From NCBI RefSeq assembly GCF_965225875.1, contig NZ_CBDDBS010000003.1, forward strand, positions 2,418,001-2,482,000: a DNA stretch of 64,000 bases, given 5' to 3'. The notes under the pieces were generated by a model, which saw nothing but the letters and a program-made list of their open reading frames with translations, searched no databases and was not told the DNA's origin. Each line of letters opens with the position of its first letter. Position 1 is the stretch's first letter. A program made the translations under genes and the position numbers. Of the stretch, positions 34,819 to 43,886 are shown piece after piece. The stretch is from Haliscomenobacter sp965225875. GTDB lineage: Bacteria > Bacteroidota > Bacteroidia > Chitinophagales > Saprospiraceae.

Positions 34819-35787
34819 ATGATCGAGCAACCCAACATAGTCGTATTAGATGGACACACCCTCAATCCGGGAGATTTAAGTTGGCAGGAATTACAAAATC
34901 TAGGAAAAGTAACGGTATACGATCGCTCGAGTAGCGATGAAGTGGTTCCCCGATCAAAAACTGCGCATATTTTAGTGGTCAACAAAGTGCCAATCACCCG
35001 CGAACAAATCGAGCAATTACCTGATTTGCAATGCATATGTGTAAGTGCCACAGGGTACAACAACATCGATCTGCAAGCCACTCGCGAAAGGGGAATTTGT
35101 GTGTCTAATGCCGTGGGGTATGGCACTTTTTCGGTAGCTCAACATGTATTTGCCTTGCTACTTGAATTGAGCAACAATGTGGCGCTTCACCACCAAAGCG
35201 TGTTGAATGGCGACTGGAGCAATCAACCTGATTTCGCGTATTGGAAAAAACCACTGATAGAACTCAACGGCAAGACCATGGGCATTTTGGGCTTTGGCCG
35301 CATTGGTCAAAAAGTGGCATCTATTGCCATGGCGATGGGAATGCGGGTAATTGCCACCCACCGCCACCCCGAGCGTGATGCCCTGGTTGGGGTTACGTTT
35401 GTACGCATTGAAGACCTTTTTTCTTCCAGTGACGTCATCAGCCTAACGGTACCGCTCAACGACAAAACCAACCAAATCGTCAACGCCAAACTGTTGGAAA
35501 GGATGAAACCCTCGGCTTTTTTGATCAATACTGGCCGGGGAGAACTGATCAACGAAGCAGATTTGTTGCAGGCCTTACAAAACGGCAAACTAGCTGGCGC
35601 GGGTCTGGATGTGCTGGATGGGGAACCGCCTCGCCCTGATCACCCTCTCTTTGGCTTGCCGAATTGTATCATCACCCCGCATCAAGCCTGGGCCAGTCGA
35701 GAGGCTCGCCAGCGTTTACTCAACATTACAGGCACTAATGTCGCCTCCTTTTTACGGGGTAAACCTCAAAACGTCGTCAACCTATAA
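34819..35787 (+). CDS. D-2-hydroxyacid dehydrogenase (NAD(P)-dependent)
   Basis: A 322-residue oxidoreductase of the D-isomer 2-hydroxyacid family, interconverting 2-oxoacids and D-2-hydroxyacids. The nucleotide-binding motif is MGILGFGRIGQKVASIAMAM. Catalytic residues are visible in order: Arg in INTGRGELINEADL, Glu in LDVLDGEPPRPDHP and His in CIITPHQAWASREA. The sequence is closest in style to glycerate or hydroxypyruvate reductases, with His and Trp-Ala-Ser after it, but the substrate is not certain. It has its own candidate promoter. The next plus-strand gene begins more than 200 bp later. Confidence 0.92.
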   Translation: MIEQPNIVVLDGHTLNPGDLSWQELQNLGKVTVYDRSSSDEVVPRSKTAHILVVNKVPITREQIEQLPDLQCICVSATGYNNIDLQATRERGICVSNAVGYGTFSVAQHVFALLLELSNNVALHHQSVLNGDWSNQPDFAYWKKPLIELNGKTMGILGFGRIGQKVASIAMAMGMRVIATHRHPERDALVGVTFVRIEDLFSSSDVISLTVPLNDKTNQIVNAKLLERMKPSAFLINTGRGELINEADLLQALQNGKLAGAGLDVLDGEPPRPDHPLFGLPNCIITPHQAWASREARQRLLNITGTNVASFLRGKPQNVVNL

Positions 35788-35952
35788 CGCCATATTTACA
35801 CAAATTTTAAGGGTTTTTTAATCTGCTTTTAAGGGGAAGTTCCTTCTTTGGGCTTAACATTGCAATTCTTCCAGTTTTTATTTAGGTCGATTGCTCAGCT
35901 AACTAGGCTGGGTTAAGATAAAGGCAATAGTTATTTACCACATTGATTGTAC

Positions 35953-35983
35953 AAAAGGGGTCATCGTTGATGGCTCCCTTTTA
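35953..35983 (+). terminator. Hairpin upstream of the small membrane peptide gene
   Basis: AAAAGGG...CCCTTTT stem with an inner TCATC-GTTG-ATGGC pairing, followed by ATTTTA. It is either the terminator of the dehydrogenase transcript or part of the leader of the next unit. Confidence 0.45.
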
Positions 35984-36000
35984 TTTTAAACCATAACCAA

Positions 36001-36114
36001 ATGAATACAAGTGCGTTGATCATGATGATTAGTACCCAAATCATCGTAGCTGGAGCTTGTGGGTTCTTCTTTTACAAGATTCTAACTACCAAACAAAACC
36101 AAGAAGAGGATTAA
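36001..36114 (+). CDS. Small membrane peptide (symporter small accessory type)
   Basis: A 37-residue frame starting ATG 36001. It reads MNTSALIMMISTQIIVAGAC then GFFFYKILTTKQ and an acidic tail QEED. There is one clear transmembrane helix with a short N-terminus and a charged C-terminus. This matches the pattern of tiny accessory subunits found next to sodium-coupled transporters in Bacteroidota. The next gene is the sodium/proton antiporter nhaD, 100 bp downstream. It is too short for normal gene callers, and assignment rests on composition and context. Confidence 0.6.
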   Translation: MNTSALIMMISTQIIVAGACGFFFYKILTTKQNQEED

Positions 36115-36169
36115 TACCGTGTTTTTTTTCGTTTTTAAATGTCCACGACTTAAGTTTACAGCCATCTAA

Positions 36170-36202
36170 GGGTAGCCAATACTCGTGCTACCCTCTTTTT
36201 TT
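36170..36202 (+). terminator. Intrinsic terminator or attenuator directly before nhaD
   Basis: Stem GGGTAGC (36170-36176) / GCTACCC (36187-36193), then TCTTTTTTT. It ends only about 12 bp before the nhaD start codon, so any promoter for nhaD should lie upstream of it. Confidence 0.65.
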
Positions 36203-36213
36203 ACCTAAATATT

Positions 36214-37491
36214 ATGGAGATACTAACCATTATCGTTTTTGTTGTAGGGTATCTGTTGATCACCTTGGAACACAATGTACACATCGATAAAGCTGCGACC
36301 GCCATCATTACCGGGGTGTTGTGTTGGACTTTGTATGCTCTTTCAGGCGTGGAAGTACACCATATCAGCGAACACTTGGGGCATCATCTCTCTGGCATTG
36401 CCGGAATTCTTTTTTTTCTGATTGGGGCCATGACCATCGTAGAACTCATTGATGCACACCAGGGTTTTGAGGTCATCACACAACAAATCCGCACCCGTGA
36501 CAAACGGCGTTTGTTGTGGGTGATTGGAATTCTTACTTTCTTCTTGTCTTCCATCCTGGATAATTTAACCACCACAATTGTTATAGTTGTTTTGCTCAAA
36601 AAACTCATTTCCAGCCCCAAAGATCGCTTGTACTACATTGCGGCCACTGTTATTGCAGCCAATGCAGGTGGAGCTTGGTCACCCATCGGCGATGTTACAA
36701 CAACAATGCTGTGGATTGGTGGACAGCTATCCGCAGGAAATCTTGTAACCAAATTAATTTTACCCTCCATAACGGCTTTGATTGTTCCCCTGTTTTTGAT
36801 CAGTTGGAAACTCAAAGGCGAGCTCCAGGATGTGGAAGAAGGTTCTGAGAATCCAAAAAATGAAATCCATCCAAGGGAGAAAAAGCTGGTACTGTTTTTA
36901 GGGGTTGGAATGCTGCTAATGGTGCCTATTTACAAAATGATCACCCATCTTCCTCCTTACATGGGTATGCTGCTGGGTTTGGGTATTCTTTGGCTCACCA
37001 CCGAAATCATCCACCGCGAAAAGACTCATGAGCACAAAAAATCCCTCTCGGTGTTGAAGGCACTGGAGCGGATGGATATGCCTTCTATTTTGTTCTTCTT
37101 GGGTATTTTATTGGCCGTTTCGGCACTCGAAACGCAAGGTACATTACCTGGATTGGCCCGTTGGCTGGATACCAGTGTTGGCAATATGGATGTAGTGGTG
37201 ATCATCACCGGAATTCTTTCAGCCATTGTGGACAATGTACCATTGGTGGCAGCAGCAATGGGCATGTATTCCCTGGGCGACATTCCTGCGGATAGCCGTT
37301 TTTGGGAAATGTTAGCCTTTTGTGCGGGTACAGGGGGGAGCATGCTGATCATTGGTTCAGCAGCAGGTGTTGCGGCAATGGGTTTGGAAAAAATCACGTT
37401 TGGCTGGTATTTTCAAAAAATCAGTTGGATTGCGCTGCTGAGCTATTTTGCCGGGATTGGGGTGTATTTTTTGCAAACTGCAATATTTTAA
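36214..37491 (+). CDS. nhaD: NhaD-type Na+/H+ antiporter
   Basis: A 425-residue inner-membrane antiporter with about 11-12 hydrophobic helices, extruding Na+ or Li+ for protons. Ion-transporter superfamily signatures are ILFFLIGAMTIVELIDAHQGF, FLSSILDNLTTTIVIVVLL and AANAGGAWSPIGDVTTTMLW, with a second inverted-repeat half at GILSAIVDNVPLVAAAMGMY and CAGTGGSMLIIGSAAGVAAM. Both Asp-Asn dipeptides (LDN, VDN) and the T-x-T motifs expected in NhaD are present. A 37-residue membrane peptide and a terminator-like hairpin lie immediately upstream and may regulate it. Confidence 0.92.
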   Translation: MEILTIIVFVVGYLLITLEHNVHIDKAATAIITGVLCWTLYALSGVEVHHISEHLGHHLSGIAGILFFLIGAMTIVELIDAHQGFEVITQQIRTRDKRRLLWVIGILTFFLSSILDNLTTTIVIVVLLKKLISSPKDRLYYIAATVIAANAGGAWSPIGDVTTTMLWIGGQLSAGNLVTKLILPSITALIVPLFLISWKLKGELQDVEEGSENPKNEIHPREKKLVLFLGVGMLLMVPIYKMITHLPPYMGMLLGLGILWLTTEIIHREKTHEHKKSLSVLKALERMDMPSILFFLGILLAVSALETQGTLPGLARWLDTSVGNMDVVVIITGILSAIVDNVPLVAAAMGMYSLGDIPADSRFWEMLAFCAGTGGSMLIIGSAAGVAAMGLEKITFGWYFQKISWIALLSYFAGIGVYFLQTAIF

Positions 37492-37492
37492 A

Positions 37493-37522
37493 AAGAGGTG
37501 TAGTTGAAATGCTACACCTCTT
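37493..37522. terminator. Bidirectional hairpin after nhaD
   Basis: AAGAGGTGTAG / CTACACCTCTT stem of 11 bp with a 7-8-nt loop, starting 2 bp after the nhaD stop. The minus-strand reading is followed by TTTTT, so it could also stop transcripts from the histidine kinase operon. Confidence 0.55.
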
Positions 37523-37640
37523 GCCATGACGGAACCCATTGGAGACCTATTCAGGTCAGAAACGAATTGGATTAACAAAAAAAGAACCGAATTCTGAAAA
37601 AACAATAAAACAAAATTAGCCTTATTGATTTTAAGGCGGC

Positions 37641-37669
37641 TTAAAATCAACTTAAAATCCCTTTAAAAT
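37641..37669. promoter_or_regulatory. Three TTAAAAT heptads at exact 11-bp spacing
   Basis: TTAAAAT occurs at 37641, 37652 and 37663, each separated by 4 bp, the 7+4 layout of OmpR/PhoB-type direct-repeat sites. It sits 16 bp beyond the 3' end of the histidine kinase gene. The same heptads precede the response-regulator gene. Confidence 0.5.
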
Positions 37670-37684
37670 CAAGGCTTTAAAAGA

Positions 37685-39061
37685 TCAGATAGGTAAATTC
37701 ACCTCGAACACACTACCCTGCCCTGGCATGGATTGTACACGTAAGGTACCATCGTGGAGCTCGATGATTCGGCGGCTAAGCGCCAAACCAATACCATTTC
37801 CCAGGGTTTGATTTTGGGCATTGGAGGCCCGATAGAAGGGCCTGAAAATATACTCTTGTTCGGCAGGTGGTATGCCGATGCCATCGTCTGAGAATGCGAT
37901 GTGCACCTCTTTATTGGTGAAAGAAATCAGAATGCGGACGCTCTGGTTTTGGGAAAATTTACAGCCATTTTCCATCAAATTGATGAACGCTGTGCGTAGA
38001 AGCGTCTCATTGCCATTGACGTGGAGTGAAGATTCTTCCTCAGGCAAACGATCGTATTCGATGCTAAAACGGTAACTGGGGTGCGCTTTGACCAGATCAT
38101 TTTGGGCATTGAGGACAATTTCATCCACCCTGACTCGACTAAATTGTTGTTTCTGCTTTTCCAAGCTGGATTGAGCGAGTACCAGGAGACCATTGGAAAG
38201 GGCAATCAGTTTCTGGGTATCTTCATTCAAGGAGTGTAAAATGGATTGGTACTCTTCGGGGCTGCGGGCTTTGCTCAACACCATCTGAATTTGACTGGTC
38301 AAAGCCATCAATGGGGTGCGTAACTCGTGTGAGGCGCTGGAAACAAACTGGCGTTGAACGTCGAAAGCTGCTTCCAGACGAGTCAGCATCTGGTTAAAAT
38401 TACTGGCCAGCAAGCCCAACTCATCCCGGGGATTTTCAATAGGTACCCGGCGATTGAGGTTACCTGCTGTAATGGAGCTGATTTCTTCATTCAGTTTGGC
38501 TATTGGAGCCAATACCCGGCGCGAAAAAAACAAACCAGCCAACAAGATAATGAGCAAGCCGATACTAAAACCTTGCCAGAGCACCCTGCGCAAATCCTTG
38601 ATTTGGGCCCAACCGTAGCGGTCTTCAGCGCTGATCAATACCACAAAATTGCCAAACTTGAGGTCGCGGTAGTGCAAACCTACACATTCATTTGGCCCAA
38701 GGTGACTTTTGTAGTCCGTGTATTGACGGGTTTCGGTAATCATGTATTTGGGGAAAATAGGGATAGAATCTGCTTTGCGGTTCCGGGAATAAATCAAATT
38801 GTCTTCATAATCATACACCTCTATTCTTTCATTAAAAAGGGAGCGAACGGAGTTTTTTTCAATAATATCGAGCAGGTTTCGGTCTATTTCTTCAACGGTG
38901 ATCAACAAACGTGCGGTAGTCAGGGCACGAGTGCCGAGACGGAAATAGAACTCTTGCTGGCGTTGGTACTCCGAAAGGGAATAGATGATCAAGGAAAACA
39001 AGAACAAAATACCTGCGGCGAGGAGTGCAAACTGAAGACTAAGTTTGAGGCGGATGTTCAT
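37685..39061 (-). CDS. Sensor histidine kinase (HAMP-HisKA-HATPase)
   Basis: A 458-residue inner-membrane kinase. Two transmembrane helices (residues about 8-28, LQFALLAAGILFLFSLIIY; and about 165-185, FSIGLLIILLAGLFFS) flank a periplasmic sensor domain of about 135 residues. HAMP follows at 185-240. The phospho-acceptor His is in VSSASHELRTPLMAL. The ATP-binding lid carries the N-box INLMENGCKF, the G1 box FSDDGIGIPPAEQEY and the G2 box LGNGIGLALSRRI. The architecture resembles CusS/CopS-type kinases. The cognate regulator gene lies upstream, separated by 11 bp. Confidence 0.92.
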   Translation of the reverse strand: MNIRLKLSLQFALLAAGILFLFSLIIYSLSEYQRQQEFYFRLGTRALTTARLLITVEEIDRNLLDIIEKNSVRSLFNERIEVYDYEDNLIYSRNRKADSIPIFPKYMITETRQYTDYKSHLGPNECVGLHYRDLKFGNFVVLISAEDRYGWAQIKDLRRVLWQGFSIGLLIILLAGLFFSRRVLAPIAKLNEEISSITAGNLNRRVPIENPRDELGLLASNFNQMLTRLEAAFDVQRQFVSSASHELRTPLMALTSQIQMVLSKARSPEEYQSILHSLNEDTQKLIALSNGLLVLAQSSLEKQKQQFSRVRVDEIVLNAQNDLVKAHPSYRFSIEYDRLPEEESSLHVNGNETLLRTAFINLMENGCKFSQNQSVRILISFTNKEVHIAFSDDGIGIPPAEQEYIFRPFYRASNAQNQTLGNGIGLALSRRIIELHDGTLRVQSMPGQGSVFEVNLPI

Positions 39062-39072
39062 GCAGTGGTAAT

Positions 39073-39765
39073 TCAGTTGGCAGCCAAAAAATAGCCCATG
39101 CCGGGTTTGGTGTGGATCAGCTTGGGTTCGTAGTGGCGGTCAATTTTTTTGCGCAAAAAATTGATGTATACCTCTACGACATTAGTGCCTGAATCAAAAT
39201 TGAGGTCCCAAACCTGTTCCATGATGTCGTATTTAGAAACAACCCGGCCCTCGTTTTTGATCAAAAATTCCAATAATGCAAATTCTTTGGGAGTAAGCGA
39301 AATAAGGTCTCCAGCTCGGTATACGTTTTTACTGTCCAGGTTCAGTTCCAAATCGGCAACCTGGAGCAAGTTGGAGGGCATGTTTGAATGTTGAGGATGA
39401 TGGTGTTTCAACAGGACGCGCATACGGGCCAATAATTCCCGAAAATCAAAGGGTTTAACCAAGTAATCATTGGCCCCTACGGCAAAACCGTTGAGTTTTT
39501 CGTCCATACTTCCCAGGGCCGTCACCATAATAATCGGTAGATCGGGTTTGTTTTCCCGAATCGCCTGACACACTTCAACACCATCTACAAAGGGGAGGTT
39601 TAAATCCAGCAGGACCAGTGCATAATCGTTGCTTAAAGCCAAATGGCGCCCCACGGCACCATCGGGTGCTACCTCTACCCCAAATTCGTGCTCGGACAAC
39701 CATTGCTGTATTGAGCTGGCGATTTTGGGTTCATCTTCCACTAAAAGGATGGGCGTTTTCTCCAT
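39073..39765 (-). CDS. OmpR-family response regulator
   Basis: 230 residues from ATG 39765 (MEKTPILLVEDEPKIASSIQ), preferred to 39798. The receiver domain has acidic residues EDE, phospho-acceptor Asp in YALVLLDLNLPFVDGV, Thr in IMVTALG and Lys in DYLVKPFDFRELLAR. The C-terminal winged helix (about 130-230) has LTPKEFALLEFLIKNEGRVVSK and the recognition helix TNVVEVYINFLRKKID. It leads the two-gene operon with the kinase downstream. A pair of TTAAAAT heptads 60-80 bp upstream suggests autoregulation. Confidence 0.93.
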   Translation of the reverse strand: MEKTPILLVEDEPKIASSIQQWLSEHEFGVEVAPDGAVGRHLALSNDYALVLLDLNLPFVDGVEVCQAIRENKPDLPIIMVTALGSMDEKLNGFAVGANDYLVKPFDFRELLARMRVLLKHHHPQHSNMPSNLLQVADLELNLDSKNVYRAGDLISLTPKEFALLEFLIKNEGRVVSKYDIMEQVWDLNFDSGTNVVEVYINFLRKKIDRHYEPKLIHTKPGMGYFLAAN

Positions 39766-39825
39766 TATACTGAATAACTCCTGTTTAAATGGCGTCAAAT
39801 TTGAAAATCGTTTGGCTAAAGCCTA

Positions 39826-39843
39826 TTAAAATGGGCTTAAAAT
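39826..39843. promoter_or_regulatory. Two TTAAAAT heptads, 11-bp period, upstream of the regulator gene
   Basis: TTAAAAT at 39826-39832 and 39837-39843 with the 4-bp spacer GGGC. The position is about 60-80 bp before the response-regulator start. This fits an autoregulatory OmpR-type binding site. Confidence 0.5.
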
Positions 39844-39854
39844 TTGAATAATGA

Positions 39855-39893
39855 AAAGGGCTTACGCCAAATTGCCATGGTGTAAGCCCTTTT
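39855..39893 (-). terminator. Intrinsic terminator after the LysM/BON gene
   Basis: AAAAGGGCTTAC / GTAAGCCCTTTT stem. On the minus strand it is followed by CATTATTC after the T-run inside the stem, and on the plus strand by TCTATTTT. It lies 26 bp after the stop of the gene at 39919. Confidence 0.65.
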
Positions 39894-39918
39894 CTATTTT
39901 AAACCTTCTTTCTCTTTT

Positions 39919-40389
39919 TCACAACTGCGGAATGCGCAGTACTTGTCCCGGGTAAATCAGGTTTGGATCTTTCAACATCGGTTTGTTGGCTTCAAAGATG
40001 ACCGGGTATTTCATCGCGTCACCGTAGTGAGCCTTGGCAATTTTGGAAAGGGAGTCCCCTTTTTTTACCTCATAAAACGTAGCTTCGGGCTCTGGTTCGA
40101 TCACCGTCATGCGGTCGTCAACCTGCTCAATTCCTTCTACGTTACCCAGAGTCAGGATGATTTTTTCTTTATCGGCCTGAGAATTGACCTCTCCAAACAC
40201 GATCACTGTATCTTCTTGCAAGTCTACAAAGAAGTCTTTTACCTCGATTCCCAGCTCAGCCACTGCATTGCGGAGTGCTTCAACATTGGTTTCGTGCACT
40301 GCTTCGGCTTCTTCTGGTTTGGTTACTTCGGCTTTTTTGCGATTGAACAATTTAGCGCCAGCATTTTTCAAAAAGGAAAAGAGTCCCAT
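39919..40389 (-). CDS. BON-LysM protein (Kbp/YgaU-like, potassium binding)
   Basis: A 156-residue protein. After a short basic N-terminus (MGLFSFLKNAGAKLFNRKK) it has a BON domain (about 35-100: LRNAVAELGIEVKDFFVDLQ, then VNSQADKEKIILTLGNVEGI) and a C-terminal LysM domain (about 108-156: YEVKKGDSLSKIAKAHYG, then ANKPMLKDPNLIYPGQVLRI). This arrangement and length match E. coli Kbp (YgaU), a cytoplasmic K+-binding protein, and no signal peptide is visible. The CdaA cyclase in this window makes c-di-AMP, which also relates to K+ homeostasis, though the two genes are far apart. Confidence 0.88.
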   Translation of the reverse strand: MGLFSFLKNAGAKLFNRKKAEVTKPEEAEAVHETNVEALRNAVAELGIEVKDFFVDLQEDTVIVFGEVNSQADKEKIILTLGNVEGIEQVDDRMTVIEPEPEATFYEVKKGDSLSKIAKAHYGDAMKYPVIFEANKPMLKDPNLIYPGQVLRIPQL

Positions 40390-40456
40390 GGTGTTATCTT
40401 TTGATTGGTGTTAGAAAATTTTCCGCTCCAAATATAAAAAACGAAACGGCAATGTA

Positions 40457-40570
40457 ACGCAGAAAAATTAACTTCCCGATTTGGGTTTTGAATAGGAAGT
40501 CGAACGCTTCATTTCAAGTGAGCTTCCTGTTCAAAAGCCTCAAAAAAAATCGGGAAGTAATTTTTTGCGT
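40457..40570. repeat. Long intergenic hairpin upstream of secDF
   Basis: Arms 40457-40499 and 40523-40570 pair with small indels. The best block is TTACTTCCCGATT (with TTAACTTCCCGATT on the other arm) plus GAAAAATTA / TAATTTTTT. The remainder of the 40390-40711 gap holds a TATATTTG promoter-like box at 40655. Confidence 0.7.
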
Positions 40571-40711
40571 CATCCAATGCTCGGTTTTTGGTTAAATCCT
40601 GAAATTTTATTTGCGTTTTCTGCTTTTGAGGTACCCATTTTTTACAAAACAGCTTATATTTGCCCAGTTTTTTTAAGACAAATCTTATACTAGCAAAGTA
40701 AACAAGAAGTT

Positions 40712-43700
40712 ATGCAAGGAAAAGGACTGGTAAGGTTTTTCCTGATACTGATGACGATTGTCACGCTATTTCAGTTTCTGTTGACGATTCCTACGACGAA
40801 TGTAGAGAAGAACGCTGAAGCCTATGCCCTCAAAGCCAAGGCTAAAGCGAAGGGAAACAAAGACGCCGCGTACAAAAGTGCGCGTGCCGCTTATTTGGAT
40901 TCTATGTCTACAGAAGTAGTCTTTGATCTCAAAGGGCTGAAAAAGTACACCTATCAGGATTTGAAGGGTCAACAGTTGGCGATGGGGTTGGACCTGAAAG
41001 GGGGTATGAGTGTGGTCTTACAAGTTGACTTGGAAGATTTCATCCGTTCACTTGCCTCTAACCCGGATAACGCAGAATTCAAGAGCGCTTTGAAAAAAGC
41101 TTCTCAAGATCAGCGTCAAACCCAAGACAACTACGTAACGCTCTTCGCTAGAGCTTACGCCGAAATCAGTGGTGACAAACCACTGGCAAACTTGTTTTCC
41201 CGCAATGATGCCTTGAAAGATGAGATCAAATCTGGTGATCCCAATCAAAAGGTCATCAGCGTGCTGAAGCAAAAAGCGGATCAAACCGCCGAATTGACTT
41301 TCCGTTTGTTGAAAGAGCGGATCGACAAATTGGGAGTAACTGGCCCCAACGTATCTTTGGACAACGCCCGGGCATTGATCCTGGTGGAATTGCCAGGTAT
41401 CGACAACCCACAGCGTGCGCGCAATTTCCTTTCAGGTGCTGCTCGCCTGGACTTTTGGAACGTTTACCGCCTGAATGATCCAATCAATCCGAATGCTTCG
41501 ACCAGCAAACAAATCATCGAAGGGTTTATTGGAGCGAATGAAGCATTGGCCAAAACGTTGGGAACGGGTAAAACGCGCCCAGATACGGTTGGCTTGGTAA
41601 AAGTTGATTCTCTGGGTAATGCATTGGCCAAAAGTAAGTGGAAATACGACAGCATCCGTCAGGTGCCTGCCGATAACCCACTGCTGGAGATCCTGCAAAT
41701 CAACACCCAAGGTCAGGCACCAGCTTTGATGGGTTATGCCGAAAAGAACAAAAAAGCAATCATCGATACGATGTTGGCTCGGCCAGAAGCAATGGCACAG
41801 TTCCCTCGTGACCTGACTTTTGCCTGGTCGAAAGATCCAATTACCGATCCTACCACGAAGAAACCAACCAACGTATACGAATTGTACGCCATCAAAAAAG
41901 AGGGCAACCGTCAGGAAGCTCCTTTGAGTGGCGACAATGTGGTACAAGCTTACGAGGATTCTGACCAAAATACTGGCAAAATCGTGGTTTCCCTACGCAT
42001 GGATGGTGAAGGTGCCAAGACTTGGGCGGCTATGACTACCAAAGCAGCGCAAGCCGGCAATCGGGAAATTGCCATTACCCTGGACGGTGAGGTCATCTCC
42101 TGCCCTGGTGTTAACGAGCCAATTACGGGTGGTAGCTCCCAAATTTCGGGTAGCTTTACCCTGGAAGAAGCCAAAGACTTGGCTAACCTGCTGGAAGTAG
42201 GTAAACTGCCTGCTGAAACCCGCATCATTCAGGAATCGGTTATCGGTCCGTCTTTGGGTCAAGAAAACATCAATAAAGGTTTCAGCACTTTGGTGATTAC
42301 CTTTATTGCGATCCTGGCCTTCATGGTGGCTTATTATGCAGGTGGTGGTGTGGTGGCTATCCTTGCCTTGATCATCAACATCTTCTTGTTGCTTGGTGCA
42401 ATGGCATCTTTGGGTACCGTTCTCACGCTACCTGGTATTGCCGGTATCGTATTGACCATCGGTATGGCCGTAGACGCCAACGTAATCATTTACGAACGGA
42501 TCCGGGAAGAATTACGCAATGGCCTGGGGCTGAAAGCAGCCATTCAAGAAGGATTTAAACACGCTGCCAATGCCATCATTGATGGTAACTTGACGACCTT
42601 CATCGTAGGTATTGCGCTGGCGGTATTTGGTTTGGGTCCGATCAAAGGTTTTGCCATCGTACTGATGTTGGGTATTGCAACCACCCTCTTCACGGGTATC
42701 CTGGTGAGCCGGATGATCATTGAGTACTGGACGGATACAAGAGGCAAAAGTATGAGCTTTAGCTATCCTTGGTCCGCCAACACCCTACTCAACCAAAATG
42801 TAGACTGGATGGGTATCCGCAAGATTTCCTACGCCATTTCGGGTGCATTTGTCGTGATCAGCATCATTGCGATCCTGGTGCGCGGCTTTGACCTGGGTGT
42901 AGACTTCAAGGGTGGGTATTCTTTCAACGTACAATTTGAAAAGGCTGTTGATGCAGAAGCCCTCCGTCAATCCTTGACAACAGAATTTGGTAGCACACCA
43001 GTGGTAAAAGCGGTGGACACCGAAAATACCCTGAACGTGGTGACCAGCCATATGATCGATAGTCCTGCTGAAAATGCACAGGACCAGGTCACTGAAAAAT
43101 TGTTCGCTGGAGTCAATAAAGTTGCTGGTGGCAATGTGGAACTGGAAAACTTCAAATCATTGGATGGCTCGGGTACCCACGTCACCAGTGCCAGCAAAGT
43201 TGGACCTACCATTGCGGACGACATTCAGCGCAGTTCCTGGAAAGCTGGTTTGTTTGGCTTGATTGGCATCTTCTTGTACATCTTCTTGCGTTTCAGCAAG
43301 GCGAAGTACGGCTGGGGTGGTATCATTGCCTTGATCCACGATGCTACGATCGCCATGGGCGCATTTGCTTTATTCCACGGCATTCTGCCTTTCAACATGG
43401 AAATCGACCAGGCGTTTATCGCGGCTATCCTGACCTTGTTGGGTTACTCCATCAACGATACGGTAATCGTATTTGACCGGATTCGGGAATACATCCACAA
43501 GTTCCCGACCATGAAGAAACATGACTTGATCAACGCAGCGATCAACAGTACCCTAAGCCGTACCATCATTACTTCATTGACGGTATTCATCACCGTATTG
43601 ATCCTGTTCTTCTTCGGGGGCAACAGCATCAAAGGTTTTGCATTCGCCATGATGTTGGGGGTACTTTTTGGTACTTACTCTTCGATCTTTATCGCTTCTC

Positions 43701-43816
43701 CAATCGTAGCCGACCTCACCAAAGGCGACTACCTGGATGCAAAGTTTGCTTCACGCAGCACTGCTGAAGAAGATGGTAAAGGCAAAGGCAGCAGCAAAGC
43801 TGTAGCTAAAGTGTAA
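40712..43816 (+). CDS. secDF: Fused SecDF protein translocase accessory subunit
   Basis: A 1034-residue inner-membrane protein that uses the proton gradient to pull secreted proteins through SecYEG. The N-terminal SecD half has TM1 (VRFFLILMTIVTLFQFLLTI), the LGLDLKGGMSVVLQVDL motif, periplasmic P1 domain with GVTGPNVSLDNARALILVEL, and TM2-6 (including VITFIAILAFMVAYYAGGGV and GMAVDANVIIYERIREE). The SecF half begins near residue 690 with GVDFKGGYSFNVQFE and has LTLLGYSINDTVIVFDRIRE. Fusion into one chain is usual in Bacteroidota. A TATATTTG box lies 50 bp upstream, and a terminator follows. Confidence 0.97.
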   Translation: MQGKGLVRFFLILMTIVTLFQFLLTIPTTNVEKNAEAYALKAKAKAKGNKDAAYKSARAAYLDSMSTEVVFDLKGLKKYTYQDLKGQQLAMGLDLKGGMSVVLQVDLEDFIRSLASNPDNAEFKSALKKASQDQRQTQDNYVTLFARAYAEISGDKPLANLFSRNDALKDEIKSGDPNQKVISVLKQKADQTAELTFRLLKERIDKLGVTGPNVSLDNARALILVELPGIDNPQRARNFLSGAARLDFWNVYRLNDPINPNASTSKQIIEGFIGANEALAKTLGTGKTRPDTVGLVKVDSLGNALAKSKWKYDSIRQVPADNPLLEILQINTQGQAPALMGYAEKNKKAIIDTMLARPEAMAQFPRDLTFAWSKDPITDPTTKKPTNVYELYAIKKEGNRQEAPLSGDNVVQAYEDSDQNTGKIVVSLRMDGEGAKTWAAMTTKAAQAGNREIAITLDGEVISCPGVNEPITGGSSQISGSFTLEEAKDLANLLEVGKLPAETRIIQESVIGPSLGQENINKGFSTLVITFIAILAFMVAYYAGGGVVAILALIINIFLLLGAMASLGTVLTLPGIAGIVLTIGMAVDANVIIYERIREELRNGLGLKAAIQEGFKHAANAIIDGNLTTFIVGIALAVFGLGPIKGFAIVLMLGIATTLFTGILVSRMIIEYWTDTRGKSMSFSYPWSANTLLNQNVDWMGIRKISYAISGAFVVISIIAILVRGFDLGVDFKGGYSFNVQFEKAVDAEALRQSLTTEFGSTPVVKAVDTENTLNVVTSHMIDSPAENAQDQVTEKLFAGVNKVAGGNVELENFKSLDGSGTHVTSASKVGPTIADDIQRSSWKAGLFGLIGIFLYIFLRFSKAKYGWGGIIALIHDATIAMGAFALFHGILPFNMEIDQAFIAAILTLLGYSINDTVIVFDRIREYIHKFPTMKKHDLINAAINSTLSRTIITSLTVFITVLILFFFGGNSIKGFAFAMMLGVLFGTYSSIFIASPIVADLTKGDYLDAKFASRSTAEEDGKGKGSSKAVAKV

Positions 43817-43844
43817 TTGAAAGTTTAATCTTTTGAATATACCG

Positions 43845-43886
43845 AACCGGTGGTTGAGCGCAAGCTTGGCTACCGGTTTTTTGTTT
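43845..43886 (+). terminator. Intrinsic terminator of secDF
   Basis: AACCGGT...ACCGGTT stem with inner pairing AGC-GCAAGCT, followed by TTTTGTTTTT. It lies about 30 bp after the stop codon. Confidence 0.8.
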
